Of a DNA stretch of 64,000 nucleotides, positions 12,801-23,839 are shown piece after piece. The stretch is from the NCBI GenBank assembly GCA_963662155.1, contig OY759269.1, positions 20,157,754 through 20,221,753 on the forward strand, written 5' to 3'. The stretch's first letter is position 1. Each line of letters starts with the position of its first letter. Made by a program: the position numbers and the translations under genes. The notes below the pieces were generated by a model, which saw only the letters and a program-made list of their open reading frames with translations, made no database searches and was not told the DNA's origin. The stretch comes from Lamellibrachia columna (taxonomy: Eukaryota > Annelida > Polychaeta > Sabellida > Siboglinidae).

Positions 12801-13319
12801 CGCTTATTGGTCTCGCTGGCAAACATGTCAGCACTCAGTCAAGTTGAGTCAACTGGAGAAATGACCAGAATCTCTCACTTTTAGAACACATTCCATTTTC
12901 GATTATATTCGATTTTAGTTTGACATGGTTTGTTTTTATTATCTCTTCGGTGCATAGCCCAAAAACCATGATTTTTGTGTCGCTTTAAAAACTTATTGAA
13001 AGTCTATTACGCTTCACTTATGCTGGTTACAGTATACACTATTGATGCAGAAAAATGGCTGGTCAGGCAGTTTTAAAAATTATAAATTTCAACCCTAAAA
13101 GTATTATGATCACCGTCATCTCCTATAAATGATGACTGTCAGATTGTTATTCTCTTACTTCAATCTATGACACAGTCTACCTCAGGCCTGGTTTAAAAAC
13201 TGCAAGTTCTATGTACAGTGTTTTATTACGAAGAATTCAAATATGATGACACATGATTTAAAATGGTGACATGCCAATTATAACTGAAAAATCTAAGGTG
13301 GATGTTCTGCTGTTGGAAA
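9856..13319. other. 5' side of CUEDC1; no exon recognised
   Basis: The missing first CUEDC1 exon(s) should lie to the right of 9855, but no ATG exon with a convincing donor could be picked out. Apart from the SINE fragment at 10255-10400, only AT-rich unique-looking sequence is seen. Confidence 0.4.
10255..10400 (+). mobile_element. tRNA-derived SINE fragment
   Basis: GAGTGGTTAGAAAGTCAGC followed by a B-box-like GAATTTGAATCC resembles the head of the fuller SINE at 32226-32465 (GTGGTTAGAACGTCAG, GGATTCAAATCC). Diverged, and the 3' tail is not seen. Confidence 0.55.
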
Positions 13320-13440
13320 ATTAATTTCTTCTTCTTCCTGTGAAGGACTGGGCTCCTTAGGAGCGTCGTAAGTCCTGCGGCATCTGTGTCCGTTGGTAGT
13401 TCCGGTCAGGGCCAATTAAAAGACATTGCACCGTTATTGG
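13320..13440. repeat. Dispersed repeat shared with 54690-54825
   Basis: CTTCTTCCTGTGAAGGACTGGGCTCC...GTAAGTCCTGCGGC is repeated in inverted orientation near 54740-54815. Not coding as far as I can see. Confidence 0.6.
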
Positions 13441-15184
13441 GGCAACAATGGGTGTTTTTAGGTTAAAAACTATATTAAAATGTATATACACGATCTGAAG
13501 GTATTTATGGAGTGATGAGGACTGGCTGCAGTTTGTGGAGACTGCGGCCTAGTCGACTCTGGAAGGACTCCAGTGAAATACTTTAAATTAGTATGAAATT
13601 ACTCCAGGGCAGGGAATATATGTCAGAAGTTTTGACGTCCCTGCCCTGACTCCCTGATACTCTCTCGATTGTGATGACATAGTCATGACATAGTCATAGA
13701 TGATAGAAGATGAACATTTTACGACTGTTCAAATAAATAAAAATCAATGGACACCTCCCTCGTTGTACGCACCTGAAATAAACCTTTAAAACATCGTGTA
13801 TAAACTGGCCTCGTCTTTAGGTATTACCTATTTCGTAATGAATGCGGAAGGAAACACGCCCAACCACAACAGTAATTCCAGTCCGTAGCCGTTGGCTGTC
13901 AACTTGTCAAAATGTCAGAACTGTGCAGACATACAACAACACAGGTGTCATTTTCTGCAAGTCTAACTGTTACTGTCAACGTTTACATACTGTTCACGTC
14001 TTGGATGTCGCCACATAAACATAATATAGGCAGTTGGTTTCCATAAAGTGCAGAAATACTCACTTTTCGCTTACATATTTAAGATTCTCCCACCGCAAAT
14101 TAAACCGGAAGTATACAAGAGGTCTCGTCGAAATACCGCGCAAATTTTGCTCGCGCGAGTTAGCTTCGATTATGTAGGCTCCGTGTTGTGGCGCCACCGT
14201 TTGTCGCACACATGGCCTAAATTATTGGGTTCAGCCTACAGTTACATTTCCCATTGGTGGCCATGTTAACGTTTTGCAAAATTATAAGAAAACGTGACCA
14301 TCAAAAATTCTAAAAGTTTTCACCAGTTTTGTCTAAATTAGACATTTCTAACTCTTGTAATATGCCTGTATGGGCGATACCCCTCAATGTTTACCAATTC
14401 TGGCATGAATTACGACGCACACGTGTCTAATCGCCAAAAAAATCACAAATATCCTTTCGCCTTTTAAAATCATCTAAAAATCCACCATTTCACTCTCAAC
14501 AGCTTCCGCCTGGTAATGTCCGTGTACAAATGCACTTATGTCAGATCGTATGATTTTTTTAAAACGTCCTATATCCAAACTTAGTATATATATATTATGC
14601 CCTACATTCGTCTAAGGAAGTCTAACTGAGGCATGATCCCTATTACTGTTTTGGGCTCCCAGAACGATGACTTATTGACGATCGGCGGCTATGTTTTGGC
14701 TGTTCTGTCTATTGAACATCACCTAGTGGGCGGCCTTACATTAATGGGTTATTGTTAATACACCATGCATCTACTGCTGTACTGGTAATCACTGATTGGG
14801 ATGTGTACTGGTATACAAAATAATTTATATCTAAATAAAATGGAGTAAATCGGAAACTACACCCTTCTATACAATTATGTATATTATGTCTACGACTATG
14901 TATTGTAATTTACAATACATATATTTATTACAGGTAACTATATTACACTTCTTCTGTTCACCCTTTTTCCAATACACTATTGGTCAATAAAACTTTCATT
15001 CCACATATTGAATATTGGTGTTATATTACATTATGTAACGCAAAATGTTTTGTAGAAAATTAAATATTTATTAAAATATTGATATACTACATAGATTTAT
15101 AGGGCAATCGCAACCAGTGTAACTAACTGCTAATGTGTTGCCTTGTAGCTATCCGATGTCCCAACTAATGTACTAATGTAAGGC
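13441..15184. other. Non-coding; short copy of a GGCGCC-centred motif
   Basis: No exon is recognised. At 14163-14215 there is a copy of the sequence GTGGCGCCACCGTTTGTCGC that also occurs near 15700 and, inverted, just upstream of the MRPL50 start codon. A CUEDC1 promoter or leader exon could be here but cannot be shown. Confidence 0.4.
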
Positions 15185-16130
15185 TAGGCAGAATCGTCCG
15201 CCCCGCTTTTGAGCTTTGGGGCGGAGGTCCAGAAAATCGTACGGTAAGAGAATCGTACGACGCCGACTGGCTTTTGGCGCTTCACGGGAACGCCTACACA
15301 GAATTAATGGAGTGGTGACAGTGGGTAACAACGAGACCACGCCTCTAGTAGCTGCGGCCAAACTCTCTTTTCAGCGAATTCAGAAGGCGAGCGAGAGTCG
15401 GATAAGCGAGACTACGCGCGAGTTTACACCGTTTTAAAGATATTGGGCGGTATTTTCCCTTTACGCAGTAGCTAGGTACTCTCGCTTATCCGATTCTCGC
15501 TCGCCTTCGTGAATTCGTCAGGAAGTTAAGTCAGCAAGGCCGCAGATGCGTGGTCGCGTTGTCACCCACTGTCACCACTCCGTTTTGTGTAGGCGTTCCC
15601 GTGAAGCGCCAGCAGCCGATCAGCGTCATTATCGAGATGCTACACTAAACTTATTTTCACGGAGCCTGGATACTCGAGGCATCGCTTATCCAGGCTCCGA
15701 GGTGTGGGGCCACCGTTTATCGCGCACATCTTCGCCTGGACGTAAAGTGTGCTTTTCGTTGTGACGAAAATTATGTATGTACCCATATTCTGGGTGCACA
15801 CATAAGTAGTTGCGATGTCATCCGGGCATTTGGATAATTAAAAAAATAAGAGTGAACTTTTTTCAGTTTATATGATGCAATTCGTATTAACTTTAAACTT
15901 TGATTATATTGACACAACTGTCAGACCGAAAGGTTAACTAAGGCAAAACAATTATTAGTGTAGAATCTCGATAATGGCGCTGATTGGCTGCTGGCGTTTC
16001 ACGGGAACGCCTCCACAAAATGGAGTGGTGATAGTGGGTAACAACGAGACCAAGCATCTGAGGCTAGACTCTCTTCTCGATGAATTCACGAAGGCGAGCG
16101 AGAGTCGGATAAACGAGGCTACGTAGTAGG
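15185..16130. mobile_element. Cluster of palindromic dispersed elements
   Basis: Three copies of a block of roughly 175 bp with GGCGTTCCCGTGAAGCGCCA and CTCGCTTATCC lie here in alternating orientation (15215-15425 minus, 15475-15650 plus, 15955-16130 minus). A fourth copy is at 50700-50880. The left edge begins TAGGCAGAATCGTCCGCCCC, like the right end (inverted) of the element at 55326-56091. No transposase frame; presumably non-autonomous DNA elements. Confidence 0.75.
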
Positions 16131-16289
16131 TTGAACATTTATAGCCTCGAACATTTACGGTGGGCTGATTTGGAGGCGTTTTTTTTGCCAAAAAAAAATG
16201 ATATGCCGATTGCAAAAAAATCGAACATTAGGTAAATCGGTGGGTGTATAACGTACTCTTTTTTGTTTACAAAATTATCCACAATTACA

Positions 16290-16775
16290 TCGTGAAAGTA
16301 TGGCGGCGTGCATTCTGGCGCCATACCTTCACGGGTTCATCTGCGACCCCACTGTCGGGTCGATCAGGTTTGTTTTTCGAAATTCACCCCATTATTACCG
16401 GTAATAATGGGGTGAATTTCGAAAAAAGGGCCCTTTCTATGAACAATCGAATTACCCTTTATGATTATTGCGTACAATTCTCCACAACGCTATGCGAATA
16501 ATTACGTACCATCGTTCACAACGTCATGCGTCTTTTCTTCGATTGTCCCAAGTGACGTAATACAAAGGCAGTATTACGTTGCAATTTCAAGGATTCGAAA
16601 TAAGCTATCAATATAATGATTTGCAGCACCAAATACTAAGGCATAGAAGAATATTTATGTGATAATGCTTTATTAAAAATAATAATCATTATTGTTATCG
16701 TGACAGTCACTTTACGTGAGTACCAATTAAGTAATCCCGTCCGGAGGATGGGTATTTTTGACTAGTACACGTGTA
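16290..16775 (+). repeat. Dispersed element, copy 2 (see 4376-4800)
   Basis: Colinear with 4376-4800 (ACAATCGAATTA, TTCTTCGATTGTCCC, GTCCGGAGGATG). Unlike copy 1 it also has a GTGAAAGTATGGCG...CGCCATACCTTCAC hairpin at its left end and a perfect palindrome at 16373-16426. Confidence 0.8.
16373..16426. repeat. 54-bp perfect palindrome
   Basis: Base-by-base comparison around the centre ACC|GGT (16399/16400) gives 27 uninterrupted complementary pairs with no spacer; the arm reads TTTTTCGAAATTCACCCC and then ATTATTACC. Confidence 0.95.
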
Positions 16776-16889
16776 GTAGTAATACTGCAAGGAACTGTCA
16801 TCGAATCACAGCAACGATTAAAACTTCATGTGTAGCCCCACTAACACACAACGTTTACACAATGTTGTGCGACAATGTTGAAACATCAA

Positions 16890-17049
16890 GCCTTGTCATA
16901 GACATAAATAGAACACCCGTTAGTAAATAGGGGGGTGATTAATGATGTAACTCTATGAGCTTTGTGCACAACGCCCGACGAACGGTGGCGCCACACCATG
17001 GAGTCTGCATAGTCGGGGCTAGCCACCACCTAGCGGTGTATAGAAGAAC
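16890..17049 (+). promoter_or_regulatory. Presumed MRPL50 upstream region
   Basis: This is the stretch immediately before the MRPL50 start. 16890-16965 (CATAGACATAAATAGAACAC, GATTAATGATGTAACTCTAT) is repeated inverted at 55665-55745. 16970-17025 (ACGGTGGCGCCAC) is the inverse of 14163-14215. The proximal upstream sequence therefore seems to derive from dispersed repeats. No TATA box or initiator was identified. Confidence 0.4.
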
Positions 17050-17109
17050 ATGGCTGCCTGTTGTCGAGGTCACGTTGCGGGGATTTTCAAATGCCACTCG
17101 CAGATAAGG
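17050..17109 (+). CDS. MRPL50: MRPL50 exon 1 (20 codons)
   Basis: ATGGCTGCCTGTTGTCGAGG begins a 60-bp exon with donor AGG|GTATGT. The encoded presequence-like peptide (MAACCRGHVAG...) joins GPATTRTAFWW of exon 2 in frame. Confidence 0.78.
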
Positions 17110-18786
17110 GTATGTGGAAAGAGTGAATGCCACACATCAGCATTTATTCATGCACTTTTGTAGCAATGCGAATACGTTAATATAAAAGTCAACCGATTTG
17201 CTTTTATAAGCAACTTATACTTATTGACTGTATTATCGCCCGACTACTGCTCGTTTACCTTGCCCGTGTCAAGAGTTGACAATTCATTTCGCCCTTCCAG
17301 TTTCGAATGGCCATTGCTTTGATGGTTTAAATTGGTCAAAACAAAGCGCGGCGATCTTTTACTTTCTGACCTAACCATGAAAATAACCACCTAGCGCACC
17401 CAAAGTTTTCCTCATATATCTGCTATACATTATACACATGTCAAGACTCGAGTGGTAAAAAAATACATTTACTTTCTCAAAACGATAACAATTTACAAAA
17501 GAAATAAACCAAAACATTGCCATCTCCTACGTCGCCTATGCGTAGTGCCAAGCCCAAGGCTACCGTAAAATCGATGCATATGACAAGGCGTAGTTAAGTT
17601 TCACCGAAACTCCGTTCGGCGGCGCTGCTATTACAATTATGTATTTATGTTTTAATTGTGTGTGCGTGCATGCCTCAATGCTTGTAATTATTATGTATAT
17701 GTCTCAGCATTACTTGTATTTTTTTTCTGTGTGCTATTTATGACATGTCATATTCTTAGATAATTAGTTTTATTCATATTATCATCATATTGTGTTATAT
17801 ATGCATTTTAGGTATCTCTGAATGGACTTTGCCCAGATTTACGGCGCTATTTTAATACCAATTGCCTTTTTTAAATACAGTAAGTAAGTTGGCACCAGTG
17901 TTAACGCATAATTTAAAGCGAACTGTTAAATGTAATAGAAATTACTTCAATAAAAATATTATTACTTTGTCGCAAAATTAGTTATTAGTATGTATCTATT
18001 GATACCACTTATTTCTCTAGAGATCAGTGGTTGCCATCTCACACGTTGCCGTTTCACACATCAAAAAAATAGATTGTTAAAACAGCATCACACCCAGATA
18101 TCACATAATATTAATACATGTAATCATCACCATTTATTTAATTTCAACTTATAGCATTTTACTAGTTGCAGCACACACGCATACACACACATATAATAAT
18201 AAGTATAGTTGTATAGTGCACATGTGCTTAAAATACATAATTTATTAAATTAATTAGTTAAATAAATTAATACAATAATAATTAATAAATACATAAGTGT
18301 AATAGCAGTGCCGCCACACGGAGTTTCGGTGAAATTGAACGACGCCTTGTCATATGCATTGATTTTACGGTAGTGCTGGTACTACGTGTAGCCGCCGTAT
18401 GATATGGCGATGTTTTGGTTTAATTTTGTAAACTTTTATCATTTTGAGAAACTGAATGTACTTTGTTGACCATGTGACATGTGTATATGCATAGGAGATA
18501 TATGGGGAGAAGTTTGGGTGCTCTAGGTGGTCGTTTTCATGGTTAGGTCAGAAAGTAAAAGATCGCCCAAAGCTCGTTTTTAAGAATATGAATTTTTTAT
18601 CAATTAAAACCATCAAATCATTGCGTTAGAAGATGCAATTAGTAGCGTCATTACATCCACAGGCAACTGAATCAGCTTGAGCCCCTCTAACTAATATATA
18701 TATATAAATCTTAATTTAAAACAAGAAAATTAGATAAACATATATACGGATGTTGAAAGGTGAGTGGAGTCACTCCTAGTTGCATA

Positions 18787-18861
<75 letters not shown>

Positions 18862-18894
18862 GTGAGGTGGGGTCACTCCTAGTTGCATACCCTG

Positions 18895-18926
<32 letters not shown>

Positions 18927-21900
18927 CAGAGTATGCAACTAGGAGTGACCCCACTCACCTTTCAACATCCGTATCTGGGCATTGCGATGCGTAATTGTAA
19001 GTTGCCCATGATTACATCCATGCCCTTTTTGGAAGGCAGTCCTTTTGGGAATGATGTAAGGAATGCACTGATATAAAAAAAATGCAAGAAAGGATGTCAA
19101 CATAAAGCTGTAATAATTTAGGCCAGTTAAGCCTTTAGTAAATAATTACAACTTTGGTTGAGGTTTCTGGTGCGGTCTGCAAACTTTGTTATTGAAATTA
19201 TCAAAACATTTTGTTGGTGTGTCACAAAGTCACAGAAATATTGTGACACAGCATCTTTTTTATAATATTACATTTTTGATTTTCACCCAGTGGAACATGT
19301 TATCAGCAACGTTTTGACAACTTTTCAATCTATTTTACCCAAAAATATTGCACCTTAGCTTATGATGCCCATGGATTTAAAGAGAATCTTAAATCTAAAA
19401 AACTCAAACTAATATTCAAAGTACTGCTATATGTATAACAGTGGCTTTATATGACATGTCATAACATTAACAACATGGTGACTGGTGGAATAGAGATAGT
19501 TAATCTTTAGACCCTTTAAGTTTAAATGTCAATATAATGCACTGAACCATTTCAGGCCATCAGATAATTATTCTTGCCAGTAGCCCAATCTTGCTTTGCT
19601 ACATGTTTGTCTAATTTTCTTGTTTTAAATTAAGACATTCTCCTCCAGAAATTAAGCCATTTTCAGGTGTTCAAGAAATCAATTATATTTGTCAACAGGG
19701 CCCTGCAACAACAAGAACAGCTTTTTGGTGGTCCAAGAAGAAGGGAGAGGCTGATGCAGCTGAGGAAGTGGCACTAGTGGAGGAGGTACCACAGGAACAG
19801 GAGGAAGTGCCAAAGAGGAAATATATGCAGGGAAAGGATGGATATCTCACGAAGGCGACACTCAACGAACTAGCAGCTAAGACGTATGGAATACATTACT
19901 GAATGCCAGTATGAATTAGCTGTATAGTCTCATTGTATAGTCTCATTGTATAGATGTAAACACAAAATTCCCTTAGAGCTGTAAAAATAATTTTTTTTTA
20001 ATTAACTAATTAAAACATTTTTGTAATACCTTTCTGAGAAGCAGGGGCTGCTTTTGATGCTGAAATGTCATTACAGTTACCTGATTTTATTCCACTTGTG
20101 GGCTTCCAACATTAACATGTTAATTACTGTTTAATATACAAAACTGGTGCAGTTTTATCGATTATATGCATACAGTAATATAACAATGGTTAGTATCACT
20201 GGTAGAAATAACAACTTTAATACTTTTTTATTACTTGGTTTTATAGTTATTTTTCAGGACTTGGTTTACAGATTTTTTCTGGTCAAAGTTGTGACAACAT
20301 AGTCGCAAGTGCACCAGTAATTTTAAATCAGCGACTACCTAAATTGCTTTAGTCACAATATGCGACTTGATATTTGGCCATTAAATCTGATAACATTATT
20401 TCCTCAATGTGATTTCAAACTAAAAGTATGAAAATATCTCTAATGGTTACTCGTTGTTACATAGTTTTAGAGTTTTGTATCTACAAGCAAATTTTATATT
20501 TCTAGTGCAGTGGTAGACCTGGTAGTTGTGAACTACTAGTGCTATCATGTCGGGATTGGCAAAACAAATTTTACATTTTAGTTTATAAAAGTGTGTGCAC
20601 TCTTAAACAAGTATTTTTTTTTACATTAGGTAGTTTAGGAATGCAGCACTTGTAGCTCTGAATGTTAACTTTGAGACCTGATTATGCTGACATTATAATG
20701 GTTGTTATTGTTAAGAGCTGCTTGACTTGATTGACACTTGTGTACTACAGACTGCTGACGACCAAGAAGGGTTATGAACCCCAGGACAATGTGGCCGATA
20801 GGGTGAGAAAAATCACGGAGCATACCTGCGATGTAGAGGGTGACTGGCAGGAGGTCTCCCTCAATGACCGTAGACTTAAGTACAAGGTAAGTTGTGGGAT
20901 CTTCACATCACCTATCGTCTTTGCCCACCTATTTGGCTTCAATCCACATCTTCCACCCCAGTTCTCGATTCTTCTTTTCCTCCCATTGTTTGCTGGGTTA
21001 GGTTTGGGCGACACACTTTCCGTTTGCCTACAGATGTCCTTGTTAGAGCCATCAGGCAGTGGCTGTCTTCAAGTCTTGCAAGCACGCTGTCACACAGAGT
21101 GGCCAAGACAGTGTCCTCCTCGTCTGGATTCATGATTCCTGTTGTTTTCCTGATTTAAAGGGCCTCCTTTATCCACCTCACACTTATGCTGTTTTCTGTG
21201 TCAATCAACTCGGCTCCCTCCCGGTCAATAATGCAGTTGTTTTTTTGTTTCTGTATTATATTATTATTCTCCCAACTTGATGAAAATGTTCATGAATATT
21301 CCTTGCTGGTTTGAAAATAGGCAGAGGAAGATTACTATTGTTACTTTAGGTCTGGTACAGCACAAGTAATTAGAAACACTGTATTTAAAACTCCGTCCTC
21401 AACTGATTCAGCCTATCATTCGTTGATGTCCATATGTGTATTGTGTGAATAGTCTAAGCAACATCTGCAGCCAATTTAATAAAAAAAATTCGTATTTTTG
21501 TTCAAATGATCGAAAGAATTTACTTCAGTTGTTCGATCTTGTAAGGCTCAAAATGGTGGATATCCAAAATAGTAAACACTGTGCGATCATGTGATAGTTG
21601 CGAAATTTCACCATGGGTGAAATTTGTGAGTTTTCATTTTCACCTGACTTAATGTTTGATCAAATATTAAGTAATTTAATCATTTGTCTCATTTTTCAAA
21701 ACAACATACAAAAGTTGCGCAAACGAGCTAGCATGTTGCAGTGGATACTAGGTAGGTTTGATTTTTCACAAAATTAATTTGAATCGAGACTAGCAAAAAA
21801 ATTGAATTGAGGAGGAACCTTTAATCAACCAAACATGGTTTGTGTGGATTTGCAGCATTATTCATAGTTGATGCTTCTGGCTAATTGGCTGGTTTAACCA

Positions 21901-22268
21901 TATAACTTACCCGCTTTTTGTAGGTTCTCACAAAACTGATGCAAGAGTTCAACCATGACATCCCGAACATGCAGCTGAACAGTATAGCCACCATCAAGGA
22001 TGCCGTAGAGTTCTTCTCAACTGAAGTGAGGGCAACTTCGGCCTTCGAGGACCTGACACAGATGAAGTTACCGAAGAATTTGTCTATAATGAAGGAGTAC
22101 CAGCGATTCAACCCCGACCCAGAAACAGACACTTTCTTTAAGGGTCGCACAGCATTTCCTGGCCGAGATACTTACGTCACCAGCATCAAGTACCGCCGTA
22201 AATATGACAGCATCAAAACCAGAAAAGAAAAACCAGGATATGTGGACCACTACGGGAGTGGCTTCTGA
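17050..22268 (+). CDS. MRPL50: Mitochondrial ribosomal protein L50 (mL50)
   Basis: Four exons (17050-17109, 19699-19883, 20751-20886, 21924-22268; 726 bp) join in one phase to give 241 residues. mL50 is an animal-specific protein of the large mitoribosomal subunit. Residues 1-20 are small, basic and Cys-rich, fitting a mitochondrial presequence. Next come FWWSKKKGE and an acidic EEVALVEEVPQEQEE stretch, matching the FWSRFRKEKE and EEKKE layout of vertebrate MRPL50. The core begins at GYEPQDNVADRVRKI and includes GDWQEVSLNDRRLKYKVLTK and LPKNLSIMKEY. Human MRPL50 stops shortly after that last motif; this protein has about 50 extra C-terminal residues ending YGSGF. All splice junctions are GT-AG. 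Exon 1 was chosen because it starts with ATG, ends in phase 0 at AGG|GTATGT and reads straight into exon 2. Confidence 0.9.
17306..18627. mobile_element. Foldback element with 330-bp inverted arms
   Basis: Left arm 17306-17640 and right arm 18296-18627 are inverted copies: the left has GATGGTTTAAATTGGTCAAA, GATCTTTTACTTTCTGACC, CGATGCATATGACAAGGCG and CACCGAAACTCCG, and the right has their complements in reverse order. The middle is AT-rich and non-coding. It lies in MRPL50 intron 1. Shorter relatives are at 37549-37676 and 41808-42105. Confidence 0.88.
18749..18972. repeat. Foldback with (TA)n cores
   Basis: GGATGTTGAAAGGTGAGTGG...CTCCTAGTTGCATACTC at 18749-18790 reappears inverted at 18930-18972. 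A third direct partial copy (AGGTGAGGTGGGGTCACTCC) at about 18860-18890 lies between two TA runs. The TA tracts probably expanded from the element's centre. Confidence 0.85.
19035..19145. repeat. Solo end of the 51.4-54.6 kb inverted-repeat family
   Basis: AATGATGTAAGGAATGCACT...TAATAATTTAGGCCAGTTAAG matches the outer edge of the right arm near 54515-54600 (AATGATGTAAGGAACGCATT...TAATAATTTAGGCCAGTTAAG). Confidence 0.75.
19699..19883 (+). CDS. MRPL50: MRPL50 exon 2
   Basis: Acceptor GTCAACAG|GGCCCT and donor AAGAC|GTATGG; 185 bp, phase 0 to 2. Encodes the FWWSKKKGE and acidic-linker region. Confidence 0.85.
20751..20886 (+). CDS. MRPL50: MRPL50 exon 3
   Basis: Acceptor TACTACAG|ACTGCT and donor TACAAG|GTAAGT; 136 bp, phase 2 to 0. 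Encodes GYEPQDNVADRVRKI and GDWQEVSLNDRRLKYK, the mL50 core. Confidence 0.93.
21390..21755 (+). repeat. Dispersed element, inverted copy at 63305-63745
   Basis: Shares, in inverted order, CAACTGATTCAGCCTATCA, TTTGTTCAAATGATCGAAA, AAAATGGTGGATATCCAAAA and CAAACGAGCTAGCATG with 63305-63745. It lies in MRPL50 intron 3 and is non-coding. Confidence 0.75.
21924..22268 (+). CDS. MRPL50: MRPL50 exon 4
   Basis: Acceptor TTTTGTAG|GTTCTC; 345 bp to TGA at 22266-22268. Encodes the rest of the core (DIPNMQLNSIATIKDAVEFF, LPKNLSIMKEY) and a basic C-terminal extension. Confidence 0.93.
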   Translation, partial: VLTKLMQEFNHDIPNMQLNSIATIKDAVEFFSTEVRATSAFEDLTQMKLPKNLSIMKEYQRFNPDPETDTFFKGRTAFPGRDTYVTSIKYRRKYDSIKTRKEKPGYVDHYGSGF

Positions 22269-22358
22269 TTGTTTTTCTAAATTCTGCAGTGGTCTTGGTC
22301 GAAATGGTAGCTCTTGTGTGAATATGTAAACGTTCCACCATGAAAATGTGTTTGTACA

Positions 22359-22364
22359 AATAAA
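22359..22364 (+). terminator. MRPL50 poly(A) signal AATAAA
   Basis: AATAAA about 90 bases after the MRPL50 stop codon. Confidence 0.65.
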
Positions 22365-22479
22365 ATTAAAGTGACAGTAAAACAAAACTCAGATGTCCGA
22401 TTTCGCATTACACACATAATTTATTACAACTGACTACTACATGTAAAATATACTCCTGTGTCTTTGTTTAAGCACAGCA

Positions 22480-22725
22480 TGTGTGTGAAGAATATATACA
22501 CTGCTTCCCAACTATGTCTGGGAAGAATATAAACAGTGCTTCCCAACTTTGTAGGCATATCTGGGAAGAATATGTACACTTATTTCCAAGTATGTCTGGG
22601 AAGAATACATACACTGCTTCCCAACTTTGAAGTATGTCGGAAGAATATTATATACTTCTTCCCAACTTTGTAAGCATGTCTGGGAAGAATATATACACTG
22701 CTTCCCAACTTCATATGCGGTTGTA
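22480..22725. repeat. Minisatellite, unit roughly 45-60 bp
   Basis: About five irregular copies of CTTCCCAACTTTGTAAGCAT followed by GTCTGGGAAGAATATATACA, downstream of MRPL50. Confidence 0.85.
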
Positions 22726-23839
22726 ACCACTGTGAAAAATGGATTTTGCCCAGATAATCACAGCACGCTAATATGGCATCTCAAAACACTGATGTTTGAT
22801 GCTTTCATTGGGGGAGGGAGGAGAGAAGCTGTTTCATTTAATATCCTACATCAATATATTTCCCCAACTGTTTTTTTTATCACACTTTATATTATGGTGA
22901 AAGACGAACAAATAAATCTGCTAGTTGTATCAGTATATGTATGTATGTATGAGCGGTTAGCACATTTTCACAGATGTATCCACAGGTCGATGGGTCTGGG
23001 GTTAAATTACTGTAGGACCCCTAAAACCCTGGGAAAATAATAATATATTTCATGTACACATGACAACAGTTAACAAGTGCATGCTATATCGTCCTCTAGG
23101 ATTTTATAAACTACAGGAAATAAAACAAACATCCTGGAGTCGGAGGATTTCAACTTGGTGGCGGTCAGCATCAATTATAATTACTAGTAATATGCACAGT
23201 CAGCTGTGTATGTAAGTGTATATATATATATATATATAGTTAACATTTCCTAATTTATACATAATCACAGTTCACAATTACACCATATAAACAAAATGAC
23301 TACTGAAAACGTGAGTGGATTTCGATGTCCTACAAAGCATCGGTACCACCCGAATAAGGAAACTCTACTTCCACTATATTGTTCTTACCAAAGATACATC
23401 TGTACAACAATCACACCATCGAACAGAACATTGCACACCCCTCGAACATGTAAATATTTCTTCCAGACATATCTTATATTGCAGTGCCAATTTTTGTACA
23501 TTGCCTGTGTGAATAACGTATGTTTATGTAACTTTATTTGTAATAAATAGAATATAGTTTAATACATCTGCCACTAGTGTTTCCATCTGTGATATTCTGT
23601 GAATTGGTAGCAGATCTCACCAGAAAGGTTGCACCGAACCCTGAACTTGCACAGAGCATTGGCGATCGACCTTGGGGAATTTAGATGAAAGGGGTTAGCG
23701 ACAAGAGAGGTGTTCGCTGATTATAGTGCCGAGGGAATCGGCCGAAATATTTGGTATGAATACCAAAAGTTTCTTGATCAGTAATCACCATGTCAAATAT
23801 CACATTCCAAGAAACAGGACCATCAATCCATTCATGTAA
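22726..23839. other. Intergenic, MRPL50 to SYNRG; nothing coding recognised
   Basis: Convergent 3' ends of MRPL50 (+) and SYNRG (-). A short TA run lies at 23217-23238. TTTATT at 23533-23538 would read AATAAA on the minus strand and is a candidate SYNRG poly(A) signal, about 460 bases after its stop. Confidence 0.4.

Noticed and set aside
20731..21280. Plus-strand frames running past MRPL50 exon 3
   Set aside because: They read through the donor TACAAG|GTAAGT into the intron; exon 4 restores the conserved protein.
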